The notes: generated by a model not told the origin, from the sequence alone. Counted from the stretch's first letter, positions 1-7,003 are shown. The stretch is 11,021 nucleotides of DNA from an uncultured Prevotellaceae bacterium (GCA_947176655.1 CAMWRK010000055.1:1-11021), one strand, 5' to 3'. Program-made: numbers and translations.

Positions 1-1
1 A

Positions 2-379
2 TTCGGACGCGAGCGCAAGGGGGCCATGGGCTACATCATCCTTGGCCAGCAACGCGGCTTCTGCGTCAGCGAGAGCGACACACGCAAAGGCGAATGGACA
101 AACGATGGCACGCCCCTGCATCCGGAAAGTACCACGCACCAGTACAGCCTTGACGTCCAGAAACCATTCGAATACGGCATAGTAGGCGGTGCAGGCATAG
201 AGTTCAGCCATCCGCGCATAGGCCATTTCGCTCTGGAGGGACGTTACCTGTTCGGTCTGTCAGACATGTTCAGCAACGGCAAGAAAGATCCGTTTGCACG
301 CTCAGCAAACTCTTCTGTCATAGTAAAACTAAGCTATTTCTGGGATATACGCAAGACACCTGACAGCACGATAAAATAA
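2..379 (+). CDS. Outer-membrane beta-barrel (porin-family, OMP_b-brl type) protein, C-terminal part
   Basis: The reading frame is open from base 2, so the gene starts upstream and only its last 125 residues plus a TAA stop (377-379) are present. The visible part alternates glycine-rich turns with aromatic, amphipathic strands: a G-I-V-G-G-A-G-I-E-F strand, then an A-L-E-G-R-Y-L-F-G-L-S-D strand and turn. It closes with an S-S-V-I-V-K-L-S-Y-F-W-D-I strand, the kind of aromatic-rich last strand recognised by the BAM machinery. This pattern is typical of the small Bacteroidetes barrels grouped as porin family or OMP_b-brl_2. The protein should sit in the outer membrane; its cargo or ligand cannot be read from this fragment. 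An internal ATG at 26 lies in the same frame but is not the start, because the frame continues upstream without a stop. The gene ends 62 bases before a hairpin that probably stops its transcript. Confidence 0.65.
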   Translation, partial: FGRERKGAMGYIILGQQRGFCVSESDTRKGEWTNDGTPLHPESTTHQYSLDVQKPFEYGIVGGAGIEFSHPRIGHFALEGRYLFGLSDMFSNGKKDPFARSANSSVIVKLSYFWDIRKTPDSTIK

Positions 380-440
380 CAACAGAAAACACAGCAATTG
401 TCCACGTAGGCACAATATATACCTTATAATATATAACACA

Positions 441-481
441 AGCAGGGCAACGTCACGCAATATAGCGGATGTTGCCCTGCT
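441..481. terminator. Bidirectional hairpin terminator between convergent genes
   Basis: An 11-bp perfect inverted repeat (441-451 pairing with 471-481, arm AGCAGGGCAAC) encloses a 19-base loop. It lies between the barrel gene (+, ending 379) and the DUF4293 gene (-, ending 530), so it can serve both. T-tracts are weak on both sides: TTATG on the plus strand, and T-rich TGTGTTATATATT on the minus strand. Poor T-tracts are common in Bacteroidetes terminators. Confidence 0.65.
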
Positions 482-529
482 TATGCCGAAAAGATCTAGC
501 GCCATTCTGCAACAGCACCATTCGGATGG

Positions 530-916
530 TTATCTGAGCCTGTCAAGGCTCTTCACCAGCATCTCGTCATGCAGTATGCCACGGAAAGCCAGATACAACA
601 GAATTGCGTTTATTGCCGGAATGGCAGCCCATGGACGCGGACGGAACTCTCCGACAAGACCGTCCCCAAGGATATATGAGAACGCGACCAAGGCGGCATA
701 CCACCCCAAAAGCAGAATGATGCAGAAAGTACACAGACGCATCTGCAATGCGCGTCGGCGAAAGAGAAAGATACCAAAGAATTCAAGTACACCGGTAAGT
801 CCCATTATGGCTGTCAACGCCCAAGGGTGCATCTCGGCAATCATCTCGAAATACAGGCATACCCCTGTCAACACAAAGCAAACAAACAGATAAACTGTCT
901 GGATTCTCTGAATCAT
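530..916 (-). CDS. DUF4293 family four-helix membrane protein
   Basis: The 128-residue product begins M-I-Q-R-I-Q-T-V-Y-L, the usual opening of the Bacteroidetes DUF4293 family. It has four hydrophobic segments, roughly residues 7-23, 30-52, 58-82 and 95-112, separated by short charged loops (R-R-R near 53, R-P-R-P near 90), and it ends in a charged tail. No catalytic or metal-binding motif is visible. The family has no established function; an integral inner-membrane protein is all that can be inferred. It is the third gene of a minus-strand set, starting 30 bases after the rpoZ stop. The bamD-rpoZ-DUF4293 order is in keeping with Bacteroidetes genomes, so co-transcription with the outer-membrane assembly lipoprotein and the polymerase subunit is likely. 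The length is normal and there is no sign of damage. Confidence 0.85.
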   Translation of the reverse strand: MIQRIQTVYLFVCFVLTGVCLYFEMIAEMHPWALTAIMGLTGVLEFFGIFLFRRRALQMRLCTFCIILLLGWYAALVAFSYILGDGLVGEFRPRPWAAIPAINAILLYLAFRGILHDEMLVKSLDRLR

Positions 917-946
917 AAGCTATCAGTTACTTAAATGACTACAGCA

Positions 947-1288
947 TCAGATCTCGTCCTCTACAACTTGCTCCTGTACGAGCCTGCGGAAATGCACACG
1001 TCCTTCTTCGAATTCATCTATAGCCATAAGCGTAGCCTTAGGCAACCTCTCGTAGTAACGGCTTATTTCTATCTGCTCACGGTTCTCGAATACCTCATCC
1101 AGTGAATCGCTTGTAGTGGCAAACTCCTGCAGTTTCTGGTTCAATTCCTGTTTGATTTCGGCAGAAATCTGGTTTGCGCGCTTGCCTATTATGGCCACGC
1201 TTTCATAGATATTACCTGTCTCTTCACACAGATTCATAATGTCGCGAGTCACCGTGTTGGTGGGTGCTTTTGTCTTCTTGTAATCCAT
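947..1288 (-). CDS. rpoZ: DNA-directed RNA polymerase omega subunit (Bacteroidetes RpoZ/Rpb6-like)
   Basis: The 113-residue acidic protein carries the omega/Rpb6 core at about residues 27-50 (N-I-Y-E-S-V-A-I-I-G-K-R-A-N-Q-I). This corresponds to the conserved Y-E-A-V-x-x-x-x-K-R-A-R-Q-I helix that clamps the beta-prime C-terminus during polymerase assembly. The start M-D-Y-K-K-T-K-A-P-T-N-T matches the Bacteroidetes version, and the C-terminal half is a family-specific glutamate-rich extension. It acts in the cytoplasm as part of core RNA polymerase. The gene starts 67 bases after the bamD stop, and the DUF4293 gene follows 30 bases downstream. No TAnnTTTG box is visible in the bamD-rpoZ gap, so expression from the bamD promoter is the simplest reading. 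Confidence 0.88.
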   Translation of the reverse strand: MDYKKTKAPTNTVTRDIMNLCEETGNIYESVAIIGKRANQISAEIKQELNQKLQEFATTSDSLDEVFENREQIEISRYYERLPKATLMAIDEFEEGRVHFRRLVQEQVVEDEI

Positions 1289-1355
1289 ATTATGTATGTT
1301 TCTTTAATTCGTTTTCTGCTGCTGTCAGATAAATTCATCCATTACCTGCATCTAT

Positions 1356-2210
1356 TTAGTCCACCATCTCGTTTTTGGGAGCATGTTCCGCCACGAAACC
1401 GGTACTTTTGGCGAATATTCTTTCTACCTCCTTGAGATGCTTGCTCTCTGGAAAATCGTTGACAAAGGCATGGTATTCGTCTATGCAGTCGCGGTAACGC
1501 GACACACGCTTGCTGTCGATACTCTCCTCTGCAAGGTTGAACTTGGCTCTGAGAATCATTATCGACAGTTCCTCGCGACGCCCAGCACTGGCATAGGGGA
1601 AGTCGCGCAGGGCGTTCTGAGCCGTCACCACACATGCTTCATAGTTACTGCCCCCATAGACACAATTCATTGTGTAGGAGCCCAAATCGAAATACAATTT
1701 GGCACTGAGATACTCTTTCTCCACGAGCTTGTCCTGCAAACTGTAAATGATTTCCTGCGTATTTGCCTTGATGGAAGTGTAGGGATAGTAGTCCAGAAAC
1801 TCCTGAAATTCCTTAATGGCTTCGTACGTGCTCTGCTGATCAAGTCGCGGATCTGGCGTCATATTGTACAGTGAGAGGCCACAATAATAGCGCGCATACT
1901 CAACGTACTGTCCTTTAGGATATACCTGATAGTACTTGCGGAAATACTGCGATGCGGCATCATAGTCTTTGTTCAGGAAATTACTCATCGCAGCCATATA
2001 CAGACTTTCCTCGGCATAAGCGGTCCCTTTCATCACCGCCAGCACTTCGGCAAACATCATTCCGGCCTGTCCGTACCTGCCTTCCATAAAATAGGCTTTG
2101 GCAACCTCGTATTTGTATTCGAAATCCCGGGTATTCTGCAAAGCCGTAATACGGGTACAGGAACCAAGAATCGCGGCCAGCACGGCTAACAGTAAACAGT
2201 GTCTCATCAT
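1356..2210 (-). CDS. bamD: Outer membrane protein assembly factor BamD (TPR lipoprotein)
   Basis: BamD is a periplasm-facing lipoprotein of the BAM complex, which folds beta-barrels into the outer membrane. The chosen start (ATG 2210-2208, directly followed by a second ATG) gives 284 residues. They open with a short hydrophobic signal ending in the lipobox L-G-S-C, so Cys18 would be lipidated. Helical TPR-like repeats follow, for example residues 30-60 (Y-E-V-A-K-A-Y-F-M-E-G-R-Y-G-Q-A), 67-99 (the K-D-Y-D-A-A-S-Q-Y-F-R-K-Y-Y-Q-V-Y-P segment) and 128-145 (A-I-K-E-F-Q-E-F-L-D-Y-Y-P). The A-x-x-x-F-x-x-F/Y-x-x-x-Y-P pattern is typical of BamD/YfiO. The frame can be read back to 2372, but that extension would place 54 residues before the signal peptide and run through the promoter, so it is rejected. 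The gene heads the operon with rpoZ and the DUF4293 gene and is divergent from uvrB. Confidence 0.9.
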   Translation of the reverse strand: MMRHCLLLAVLAAILGSCTRITALQNTRDFEYKYEVAKAYFMEGRYGQAGMMFAEVLAVMKGTAYAEESLYMAAMSNFLNKDYDAASQYFRKYYQVYPKGQYVEYARYYCGLSLYNMTPDPRLDQQSTYEAIKEFQEFLDYYPYTSIKANTQEIIYSLQDKLVEKEYLSAKLYFDLGSYTMNCVYGGSNYEACVVTAQNALRDFPYASAGRREELSIMILRAKFNLAEESIDSKRVSRYRDCIDEYHAFVNDFPESKHLKEVERIFAKSTGFVAEHAPKNEMVD

Positions 2211-2251
2211 TATATTCTTGCGCACACGTACACAGGCGCGACTTCTGCATG

Positions 2252-2259
2252 CAAAGGTA
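2252..2259 (-). promoter_or_regulatory. bamD operon promoter, -7 box TACCTTTG
   Basis: Read on the minus strand this is an exact match to the Bacteroidetes -7 consensus TAnnTTTG. Transcription would start near 2244-2248, giving a leader of about 35 bases before the bamD ATG at 2210. No good -33 TTTG is visible at the expected spacing. Confidence 0.65.
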
Positions 2260-2377
2260 CAAAAAATAAATGAAGAACACGACGCGGCAGGTAATGTTTT
2301 TAATCCTCGTTTCACGTTTTCATTACGTCCATCCGGCAAAAATGCCATTTTCACTTGGCCGTAAGTGTGCAAATGCT

Positions 2378-2385
2378 TAACTTTG
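2378..2385 (+). promoter_or_regulatory. uvrB promoter, -7 box TAACTTTG abutting the start codon
   Basis: This is an exact TAnnTTTG match. A TTG at 2355-2357, 20 bases upstream, is a plausible -33 element. The box ends only 4 bases before the uvrB ATG (2390), so the predicted transcription start (about 2389-2393) falls on the start codon itself. If the box is used, the mRNA is leaderless or nearly so. Confidence 0.55.
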
Positions 2386-2389
2386 TGAT

Positions 2390-4423
2390 ATGATTTTCAA
2401 TCTCACATCCAAATTTTCCCCCACAGGCGACCAGCCCGAAGCCATACGCCAACTGACGGAAGGCGTGCTTAACGGAACACCTGCACAGGTACTTCTCGGT
2501 GTGACGGGAAGCGGCAAGACATTCACCATTGCCAACGTCATAGCCAACGTAGGCAAACCCACGCTGATACTGTCTCACAACAAGACTCTCGCTGCACAGC
2601 TCTACGGAGAGATGAAACAGTTCTTCCCTCAGAATGCTGTGGAGTATTACGTGTCCTATTACGATTATTACCAGCCAGAAGCATACATTCCCAGCACGGA
2701 TACCTACATAGAAAAAGACCTGGCTATCAACGAGGAAATAGACAAGCTGCGTCTGGCTGCCACGTCAGCACTGCTGTCAGGCCGCAGGGACGTCATTGTG
2801 GTCGGTTCAGTGTCTTGCATCTACGGCATGGGCAACCCCATGACACTCAGTGAGAACAGCATAGACATACAAGTGGGGCAGCGGCTGGACCGCAGCAATC
2901 TTCTGCGCCGCCTCATATCGGCTCTGTACGTCCGCAACGATATTGCTCCGGCGCGCGGTGAGGTTCGTGCCATGGGTGACACAGTGGACATCTGGCTGGC
3001 CTATGCCGACACGGTGTTAAGGGTGACGTACTGGGACGACGAGATAGAGTCCATACAGGAACTGGAGCCTCAGAGCATGCACGCTGTGGCCTCGTTGCAG
3101 GACTACCGCATATACCCGGCCAACCTGTTCATGACAAGCAAAGACACGCAGGAGGCGGCCATACGTCAGATAGAGGACGATCTGGACAAGCAGGTGCAGT
3201 TCTTTAGTGAACTCGGCAAGACATTCGAGGCAAAACGTCTGGAGGAACGGGTGCGTTACGACATAGAAATGATACGCGAACTTGGGCACTGTTCAGGAAT
3301 AGAGAACTATTCGCGTTACTTCGACGGGCGGGAGCCGGGGCAACGTCCTTACTGTCTTCTGGATTTTTTCCCAGATGACTTTCTGCTGGTGGTGGACGAA
3401 AGTCATGAATCAATACCGCAGATAGGTGCCATGTACGGCGGCGATCAGGCAAGAAAGAAAAACCTTGTGGAATACGGTTTCCGTCTGCCTGCGGCCAAGG
3501 ACAACCGTCCGCTTCGCTTCGAGGAGTTCGAAGAACTGACGCCGCAGACCATATACGTTTCGGCCACACCGGCCGATTACGAGCTGGAGAAGAGCGAAGG
3601 TATAGTGGTAGAGCAACTTATACGCCCCACCGGTCTGCTGGATCCTAGCATCGAGATACGTCCGTCACAAAACCAGATAGACGACCTCATGGAGGAGATT
3701 CTGGTCCGTACGGAACGACAGGAACGTGTCCTCGTGACGACAATTTCCAAGCGTATGGCCGAAGAATTGTCAGAATACCTGCTGACGCACGGCATCAAAA
3801 CCACTTACATACACTCGGATGTGGACACGCTGGAGCGCATACGCATAATGGATGCCCTGCGCAGCGGCGTATACGACGTTTTGGTCGGTGTCAACCTCCT
3901 GCGCGAGGGGTTGGACTTGCCAGAGGTATCGCTCGTGGCCATACTGGATGCCGACAAGGAGGGCTTCCTGAGAAGCCACAGAAGCCTGACGCAAACCATA
4001 GGGCGTGCAGCACGCAACGTCAACGGGCTGGCCATACTGTACGCCGACACCATTACCGGCTCCATGCAGAAGACCATAGAGGAAACAGAGCGACGCAGAG
4101 AGAAACAGATACGCTACAACACGGAGCACAACATCACTCCTACACAGATACGCAAAGCACGCACCATGACAGACCTTCTGGAAATACAGAAAGATGGCGG
4201 GGACAGACGCGCTTATGTCGAGACAGACGCCCCGACGCTGAAAGTGGCGGATCCTGTCGTAGAAATGATGTCGCCCCAACAATTGAAGAAAGCCATCGAC
4301 ACTACACGTTCCCGCATGCAGGAAGCAGCGAAGAAACTGGATTTCATTCTGGCTGCGCAGCTGCGCGACGAAATGTTGCGCATGATGAACATGCTGGACA
4401 TGGAGGACGAGAAGCAGACATAA
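2390..4423 (+). CDS. uvrB: Excinuclease ABC subunit B (UvrB)
   Basis: UvrB is the damage-verifying helicase-like ATPase of nucleotide excision repair; it is loaded by UvrA and recruits UvrC for incision. The 677 residues are full length and all landmarks are present. The N-terminal T-G-D-Q-P-E-A-I motif is at 12-19 and Walker A G-V-T-G-S-G-K-T at 37-44. The tyrosine-rich beta-hairpin that inserts between DNA strands is at about 86-99 (Y-Y-V-S-Y-Y-D-Y-Y-Q-P-E-A-Y), and the Walker B box D-E-S-H at 336-339. Helicase motifs V and VI are at 504-529 and 535-543 (Q-T-I-G-R-A-A-R-N), and the C-terminal UVR domain that contacts UvrC is at about 626-663. The start at 2390 matches the usual family start M-x-F-x-L-x-S. 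The gene is single, divergent from bamD, with no obvious terminator in the first 130 bases downstream. The upstream -7 box suggests a leaderless transcript. Confidence 0.97.
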   Translation: MIFNLTSKFSPTGDQPEAIRQLTEGVLNGTPAQVLLGVTGSGKTFTIANVIANVGKPTLILSHNKTLAAQLYGEMKQFFPQNAVEYYVSYYDYYQPEAYIPSTDTYIEKDLAINEEIDKLRLAATSALLSGRRDVIVVGSVSCIYGMGNPMTLSENSIDIQVGQRLDRSNLLRRLISALYVRNDIAPARGEVRAMGDTVDIWLAYADTVLRVTYWDDEIESIQELEPQSMHAVASLQDYRIYPANLFMTSKDTQEAAIRQIEDDLDKQVQFFSELGKTFEAKRLEERVRYDIEMIRELGHCSGIENYSRYFDGREPGQRPYCLLDFFPDDFLLVVDESHESIPQIGAMYGGDQARKKNLVEYGFRLPAAKDNRPLRFEEFEELTPQTIYVSATPADYELEKSEGIVVEQLIRPTGLLDPSIEIRPSQNQIDDLMEEILVRTERQERVLVTTISKRMAEELSEYLLTHGIKTTYIHSDVDTLERIRIMDALRSGVYDVLVGVNLLREGLDLPEVSLVAILDADKEGFLRSHRSLTQTIGRAARNVNGLAILYADTITGSMQKTIEETERRREKQIRYNTEHNITPTQIRKARTMTDLLEIQKDGGDRRAYVETDAPTLKVADPVVEMMSPQQLKKAIDTTRSRMQEAAKKLDFILAAQLRDEMLRMMNMLDMEDEKQT

Positions 4424-4807
4424 CATCCCGCTGCCTTCCCCGTCTCACTGGCGGAGTGCAACGGGACAGAACCAATCAAAAATACAGACACAGGAAACAG
4501 GCTGCAGCATCGCATGAACAAGAATTTCCCGCGACACGGCTTCATTTTACGGCAGACAGAAACGGGCACAACCCCTATATAAATAATGTATAGGGGCATC
4601 ACACGTCCCCCGACAGAGCGATGGACGCGATGCCTCCGGAGCAACCGGTGGCAACAGGAAACCGGCGGGAACAAACGGACGTTCCGTCAAGCCGATATAT
4701 GTGTCATGATATTTCAATATATCATAGGCCTTCCATATAGGAGGCAAAGCGGTCTCCGATGTGCGTCTTCACGGTTCCCCAAACGCGTCCTCGCGATGAC
4801 GAGGTTC

Positions 4808-4893
4808 AGACATCGTGGTCTTAAGCCTTAAGACCATCGGTCTTCACGCTTAAGACCACGGTCTTTCGACCCGAAGACCGCGATGTCTTTTTT
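4808..4893 (+). terminator. Three-hairpin palindrome cluster closed by an outer stem and followed by a T-tract
   Basis: An outer 8-bp stem (AGACATCG 4808-4815 with CGATGTCT 4881-4888) encloses three hairpins almost back to back. Hairpin 1 is 4816-4825 with 4827-4836 (TGGTCTTAAG arms, a near-perfect palindrome). Hairpin 2 is 4839-4844 with 4852-4857 (GGTCTT arms). Hairpin 3 is 4859-4865 with 4874-4880 (CGGTCTT arms). All three reuse the same GGTCTT/AAGACC motif. A run of six T (4888-4893) starts at the last base of the outer stem, as in an intrinsic terminator read on the plus strand. A competing fold exists: CGTGGTCTTAAGC 4814-4826 pairs perfectly over 13 bp with 4848-4860. It could be the distal uvrB terminator, a structured RNA, or a palindromic repeat element. 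The pairing is seen directly; the function is inferred. Confidence 0.5.
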
Positions 4894-4958
4894 AGAGGGA
4901 TTCGAGACACTTGGCACAGAAGCACAAGAAGCGCATTTCCGTGCCCGAACGGCACGCC

Positions 4959-4997
4959 ACAAGTTACAACAACAACCTACAGTACAACAAGTTACAA
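4959..4997. repeat. Short direct repeat ACAAGTTACAA
   Basis: Two identical 11-base copies lie at 4959-4969 and 4987-4997, a 28-base period, in an A/C-rich part of the gap. There are only two copies, so this is not an array. No role is evident. Confidence 0.45.
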
Positions 4998-5387
4998 ACA
5001 AGACAACATAAGAAATGGGAGACGTATTCCGTGTTTGGGTCCTACACCGACCGTCACACCTCTTCCAGTTCTACACACCACCCCCGCTTATGCGCAGAGA
5101 GCAGCGCACAACCCCATGCAGCTACGACGCTGACGCGTAAAACTTTTTCGACATAAACATCTTGTCAGCAGGCCACAAGCGCCATCCCTGCGACCTGGCT
5201 TTAGAACCGTTTTTGTCCCCACGAAGACACGCCAGCGACAAACGACGGCCACATGGCATCCCGACACCACGACAAAGAGGCGGACAAACGGCGAATAGGC
5301 TTTGAAAACGCCGTGACAACAACAAGCGGCATGGAAATATCTTGACGCAGAATCAGGCGTACCGCTTCGTGTTAGCATGGAAAAGCA

Positions 5388-5423
5388 AAGGAGCATCCGG
5401 ACTTGTGCTCCGTGATGCTCCTT
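5388..5423 (-). terminator. hisS terminator hairpin
   Basis: A 10-bp perfect inverted repeat (AAGGAGCATC 5388-5397 with GATGCTCCTT 5414-5423) has a 16-base loop. It lies 28 bases past the hisS stop on the minus strand and is followed there by TGCTTTTCC, a modest T-tract. Position and stem strength support a rho-independent terminator. Confidence 0.65.
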
Positions 5424-5450
5424 GTCATCAAAAAACACTTGACAGGCAGT

Positions 5451-6809
5451 TCAGGCCAGTATCTCCACGAGTTCCCCGGGGGTGACAAGACGTTGTTCGC
5501 CACTTGCCATGTCCTTAAGTGTCACCTTGCCTTCGGCCATCTCGGTCTCGCCGACAATGGCCACATAGGGTATCTGCTTGGCGTTGGCATACTGCATCTG
5601 CTTCTTCATCTTTGCGACATCTGGATATATCTCTGTCCTAATGCCGGCCTGACGTGTCTGGGCTGCAACCGGAAGGACGTATGCCACCTCCGCTTCGCCG
5701 AAGTTGACAAAGAGCAACTGTGTGGCCGTAGTCACCTGCTCCGGATAAAGGTCCAGCTGATTGAGGACATCGTATATGCGGTCTGCACCGAAACTGATGC
5801 CCACACCGCTAAGGCCGGGCATGCCGAAAATGCCCGTGAGGTTGTCGTAACGCCCGCCGCCTGTGATGCTGCCTATCTGCACGTCCAACGCCTTGACCTC
5901 GAAGATGCACCCCGTATAGTAGTTCAGCCCGCGGGCAAGCGTCAGATCCAGTTCCACAGGGTTCTTCAACGGACACCTCTCACCGAGAACAGACAGGACG
6001 AAGGCCACCTCGTCGACACCCTTCATGCCAGTCTCGCTCTGCGCGAGAACCTCGCGCATGGTACGCAGCTTCTCCTCGTTGGTGCCGCTCAGATTTATTA
6101 TGGGTTGCAACCTGTCCACACCTTCCTGCGATATGCCTGCCGCCAGAAGTTCCTCGTTTACCTTGTCAAGACCTATCTTGTCCAGCTTGTCTATGGCTAC
6201 GGTTATGTCCACAATCTTGTCTGCATGCCCGATGACATCAGCAATACCGGTCAGAATCTTTCTATTGTTGATTTTCAGACAGACGCGGATACCAAGACGG
6301 GTGAATACAGTGTCTACGATCTGCATCAACTCCACTTCGTTAAGCAAAGAATCACTTCCAACGACATCGGCATCACACTGATAGAACTCGCGGTAACGCC
6401 CTTTCTGAGGACGATCCGCACGCCATACCGGCTGTATCTGATAGCGGCGGAACGGCAACTGCAACTCTTCGCGGTGCTGTACGACATAACGTGCAAAAGG
6501 CACCGTCAGGTCATAGCGCAGACCTTTCTCGGACAGTTGCGAGGTGAGGCGGCCAAGAGTGTCACCCGTCCACTCTTCTGCACTGACGGAAGAGCGGAAA
6601 TCGCCGCTGTTAAGCAATTTGAAAAGCAACTTGTCTCCCTCCTCGCCGTATTTGCCCATGAGCGTAGATAGATTTTCCATTGCCGGAGTTTCTATCTGCT
6701 GGAAGCCATAGAGAGCATATACAGAACGTATGGTGTCAAAAATATAATTGCGGCGCGCCATCTCCATGGGGCCGAAATCCCGTGTGCCTTTGGGTATGCT
6801 TGGTTTCAT
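5451..6809 (-). CDS. hisS: Histidine--tRNA ligase (HisRS)
   Basis: This class II aminoacyl-tRNA synthetase charges tRNA-His with histidine in the cytoplasm. The 452-residue product is typical in length for the Bacteroidetes enzyme. It starts M-K-P-S-I-P-K-G-T-R-D, the family opening that leads into motif 1. Motif 2 is at about 138-148 (R-Y-R-E-F-Y-Q-C-D-A-D). The histidine-recognition HisA loop is at 292-300 (A-R-G-L-N-Y-Y-T-G; Asn replaces the Asp of many HisRS, which I believe is common in this phylum). The glycine-rich G-G-G-R-Y-D is at 317-322 and motif 3 at 335-345 (G-V-G-I-S-F-G-A-D-R-I). The region from about 362 onward fits the anticodon-binding domain. The gene is single, transcribed towards uvrB, with a promoter box upstream and a hairpin terminator downstream. 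A long open frame on the opposite strand is only its shadow. Confidence 0.96.
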   Translation of the reverse strand: MKPSIPKGTRDFGPMEMARRNYIFDTIRSVYALYGFQQIETPAMENLSTLMGKYGEEGDKLLFKLLNSGDFRSSVSAEEWTGDTLGRLTSQLSEKGLRYDLTVPFARYVVQHREELQLPFRRYQIQPVWRADRPQKGRYREFYQCDADVVGSDSLLNEVELMQIVDTVFTRLGIRVCLKINNRKILTGIADVIGHADKIVDITVAIDKLDKIGLDKVNEELLAAGISQEGVDRLQPIINLSGTNEEKLRTMREVLAQSETGMKGVDEVAFVLSVLGERCPLKNPVELDLTLARGLNYYTGCIFEVKALDVQIGSITGGGRYDNLTGIFGMPGLSGVGISFGADRIYDVLNQLDLYPEQVTTATQLLFVNFGEAEVAYVLPVAAQTRQAGIRTEIYPDVAKMKKQMQYANAKQIPYVAIVGETEMAEGKVTLKDMASGEQRLVTPGELVEILA

Positions 6810-6860
6810 ACTTGGATATGTTGTGTTATTGATTACTGTCTATGATTAGCTTATTGAATA

Positions 6861-6868
6861 CAAAGATA
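6861..6868 (-). promoter_or_regulatory. hisS promoter, -7 box TATCTTTG
   Basis: This exact TAnnTTTG match on the minus strand lies in a very AT-rich stretch. The predicted start near 6853-6857 gives a leader of roughly 45 bases before the ATG at 6809. No clear -33 TTTG is seen at 19-20 bases. Confidence 0.65.
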
Positions 6869-6889
6869 ATATAATATAAGAAATTATCA

Positions 6890-6935
6890 TTCCGAACAAG
6901 CATAAATATTTACAATATGACACCTTAATTCGGAA
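6890..6935. promoter_or_regulatory. Inverted repeat TTCCGAA / TTCGGAA between divergent promoters
   Basis: A perfect 7-base inverted repeat (6890-6896 and 6929-6935, 32 bases between arms) sits near the middle of the hisS / zinc-hook gene intergenic region. The left arm falls near the expected -33 zone of hisS and the right arm upstream of the other promoter. It could be a pair of regulator half-sites, but a short repeat in AT-rich DNA may be chance. Confidence 0.25.
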
Positions 6936-6974
6936 ATTATTATCAGACACGACGACGCTTTTATTTTTATTATG

Positions 6975-6982
6975 TATCTTTG
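6975..6982 (+). promoter_or_regulatory. Promoter of the zinc-hook gene cluster, -7 box TATCTTTG
   Basis: This exact TAnnTTTG match is identical to the hisS box on the other strand. The predicted transcription start (about 6986-6990) leaves a 14-18 base A-rich leader before the ATG at 7004. The box overlaps a TTG at 6980 that could otherwise be taken as an upstream start codon, which argues for initiation at 7004. Confidence 0.65.
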
Positions 6983-7003
6983 TGCAAAATACAAAGTAAA
7001 AAA

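Larger units (their letters stand above)
4424..5450. other. Gene-free 1-kb gap between convergent uvrB and hisS
   Basis: No convincing protein gene was found. Short frames on both strands here lack recognisable domains and overlap structured DNA. The gap holds a series of hairpins: 4572-4579 with 4589-4596 (CCCCTATA arms, 9-base loop); 4631-4639 with 4645-4653 (one T-T mismatch); 4706-4712 with 4719-4725 (ATGATAT arms); 4789-4793 with 4800-4804; and 4940-4945 with 4951-4956 (CGTGCC arms). The three-hairpin cluster and the hisS terminator are listed separately. Bases 4960-5380 are rich in ACA/ACC on the plus strand and show no strong feature apart from a short direct repeat and a weak minus-strand frame (5122-5325). 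Confidence 0.6.

Noticed and set aside
2211..2372. A 54-residue N-terminal extension of BamD in the same frame
   Set aside because: It would put charged sequence ahead of the lipoprotein signal and run through the bamD -7 box at 2252-2259; the ATG at 2210 gives a proper signal peptide and lipobox.
4586..4831. Plus-strand 81-codon frame after uvrB
   Set aside because: It runs through three separate hairpins and into the palindrome cluster, is rich in Arg and shows no domain; probably spurious.
4808..4893. Palindrome cluster as a tRNA or integron attC site
   Set aside because: It is cloverleaf-like in shape but lacks tRNA consensus positions (T-loop GTTCRA, CCA-adjacent acceptor pattern), and no attC core or integrase gene is nearby.
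4959..4997. Direct repeat as a CRISPR array
   Set aside because: There are only two 11-base copies, with no palindromic repeat unit and no cas genes.
5403..6671. Long plus-strand open frame (422 codons) antisense to hisS
   Set aside because: It mirrors hisS codon structure, is His/Leu/Cys rich, has no recognisable domain, and the minus strand is an unambiguous HisRS.
6980..7003. TTG start adding eight residues to the zinc-hook protein
   Set aside because: The TTG overlaps the promoter -7 box, so it would lie upstream of the predicted transcript; ATG 7004 is preferred.
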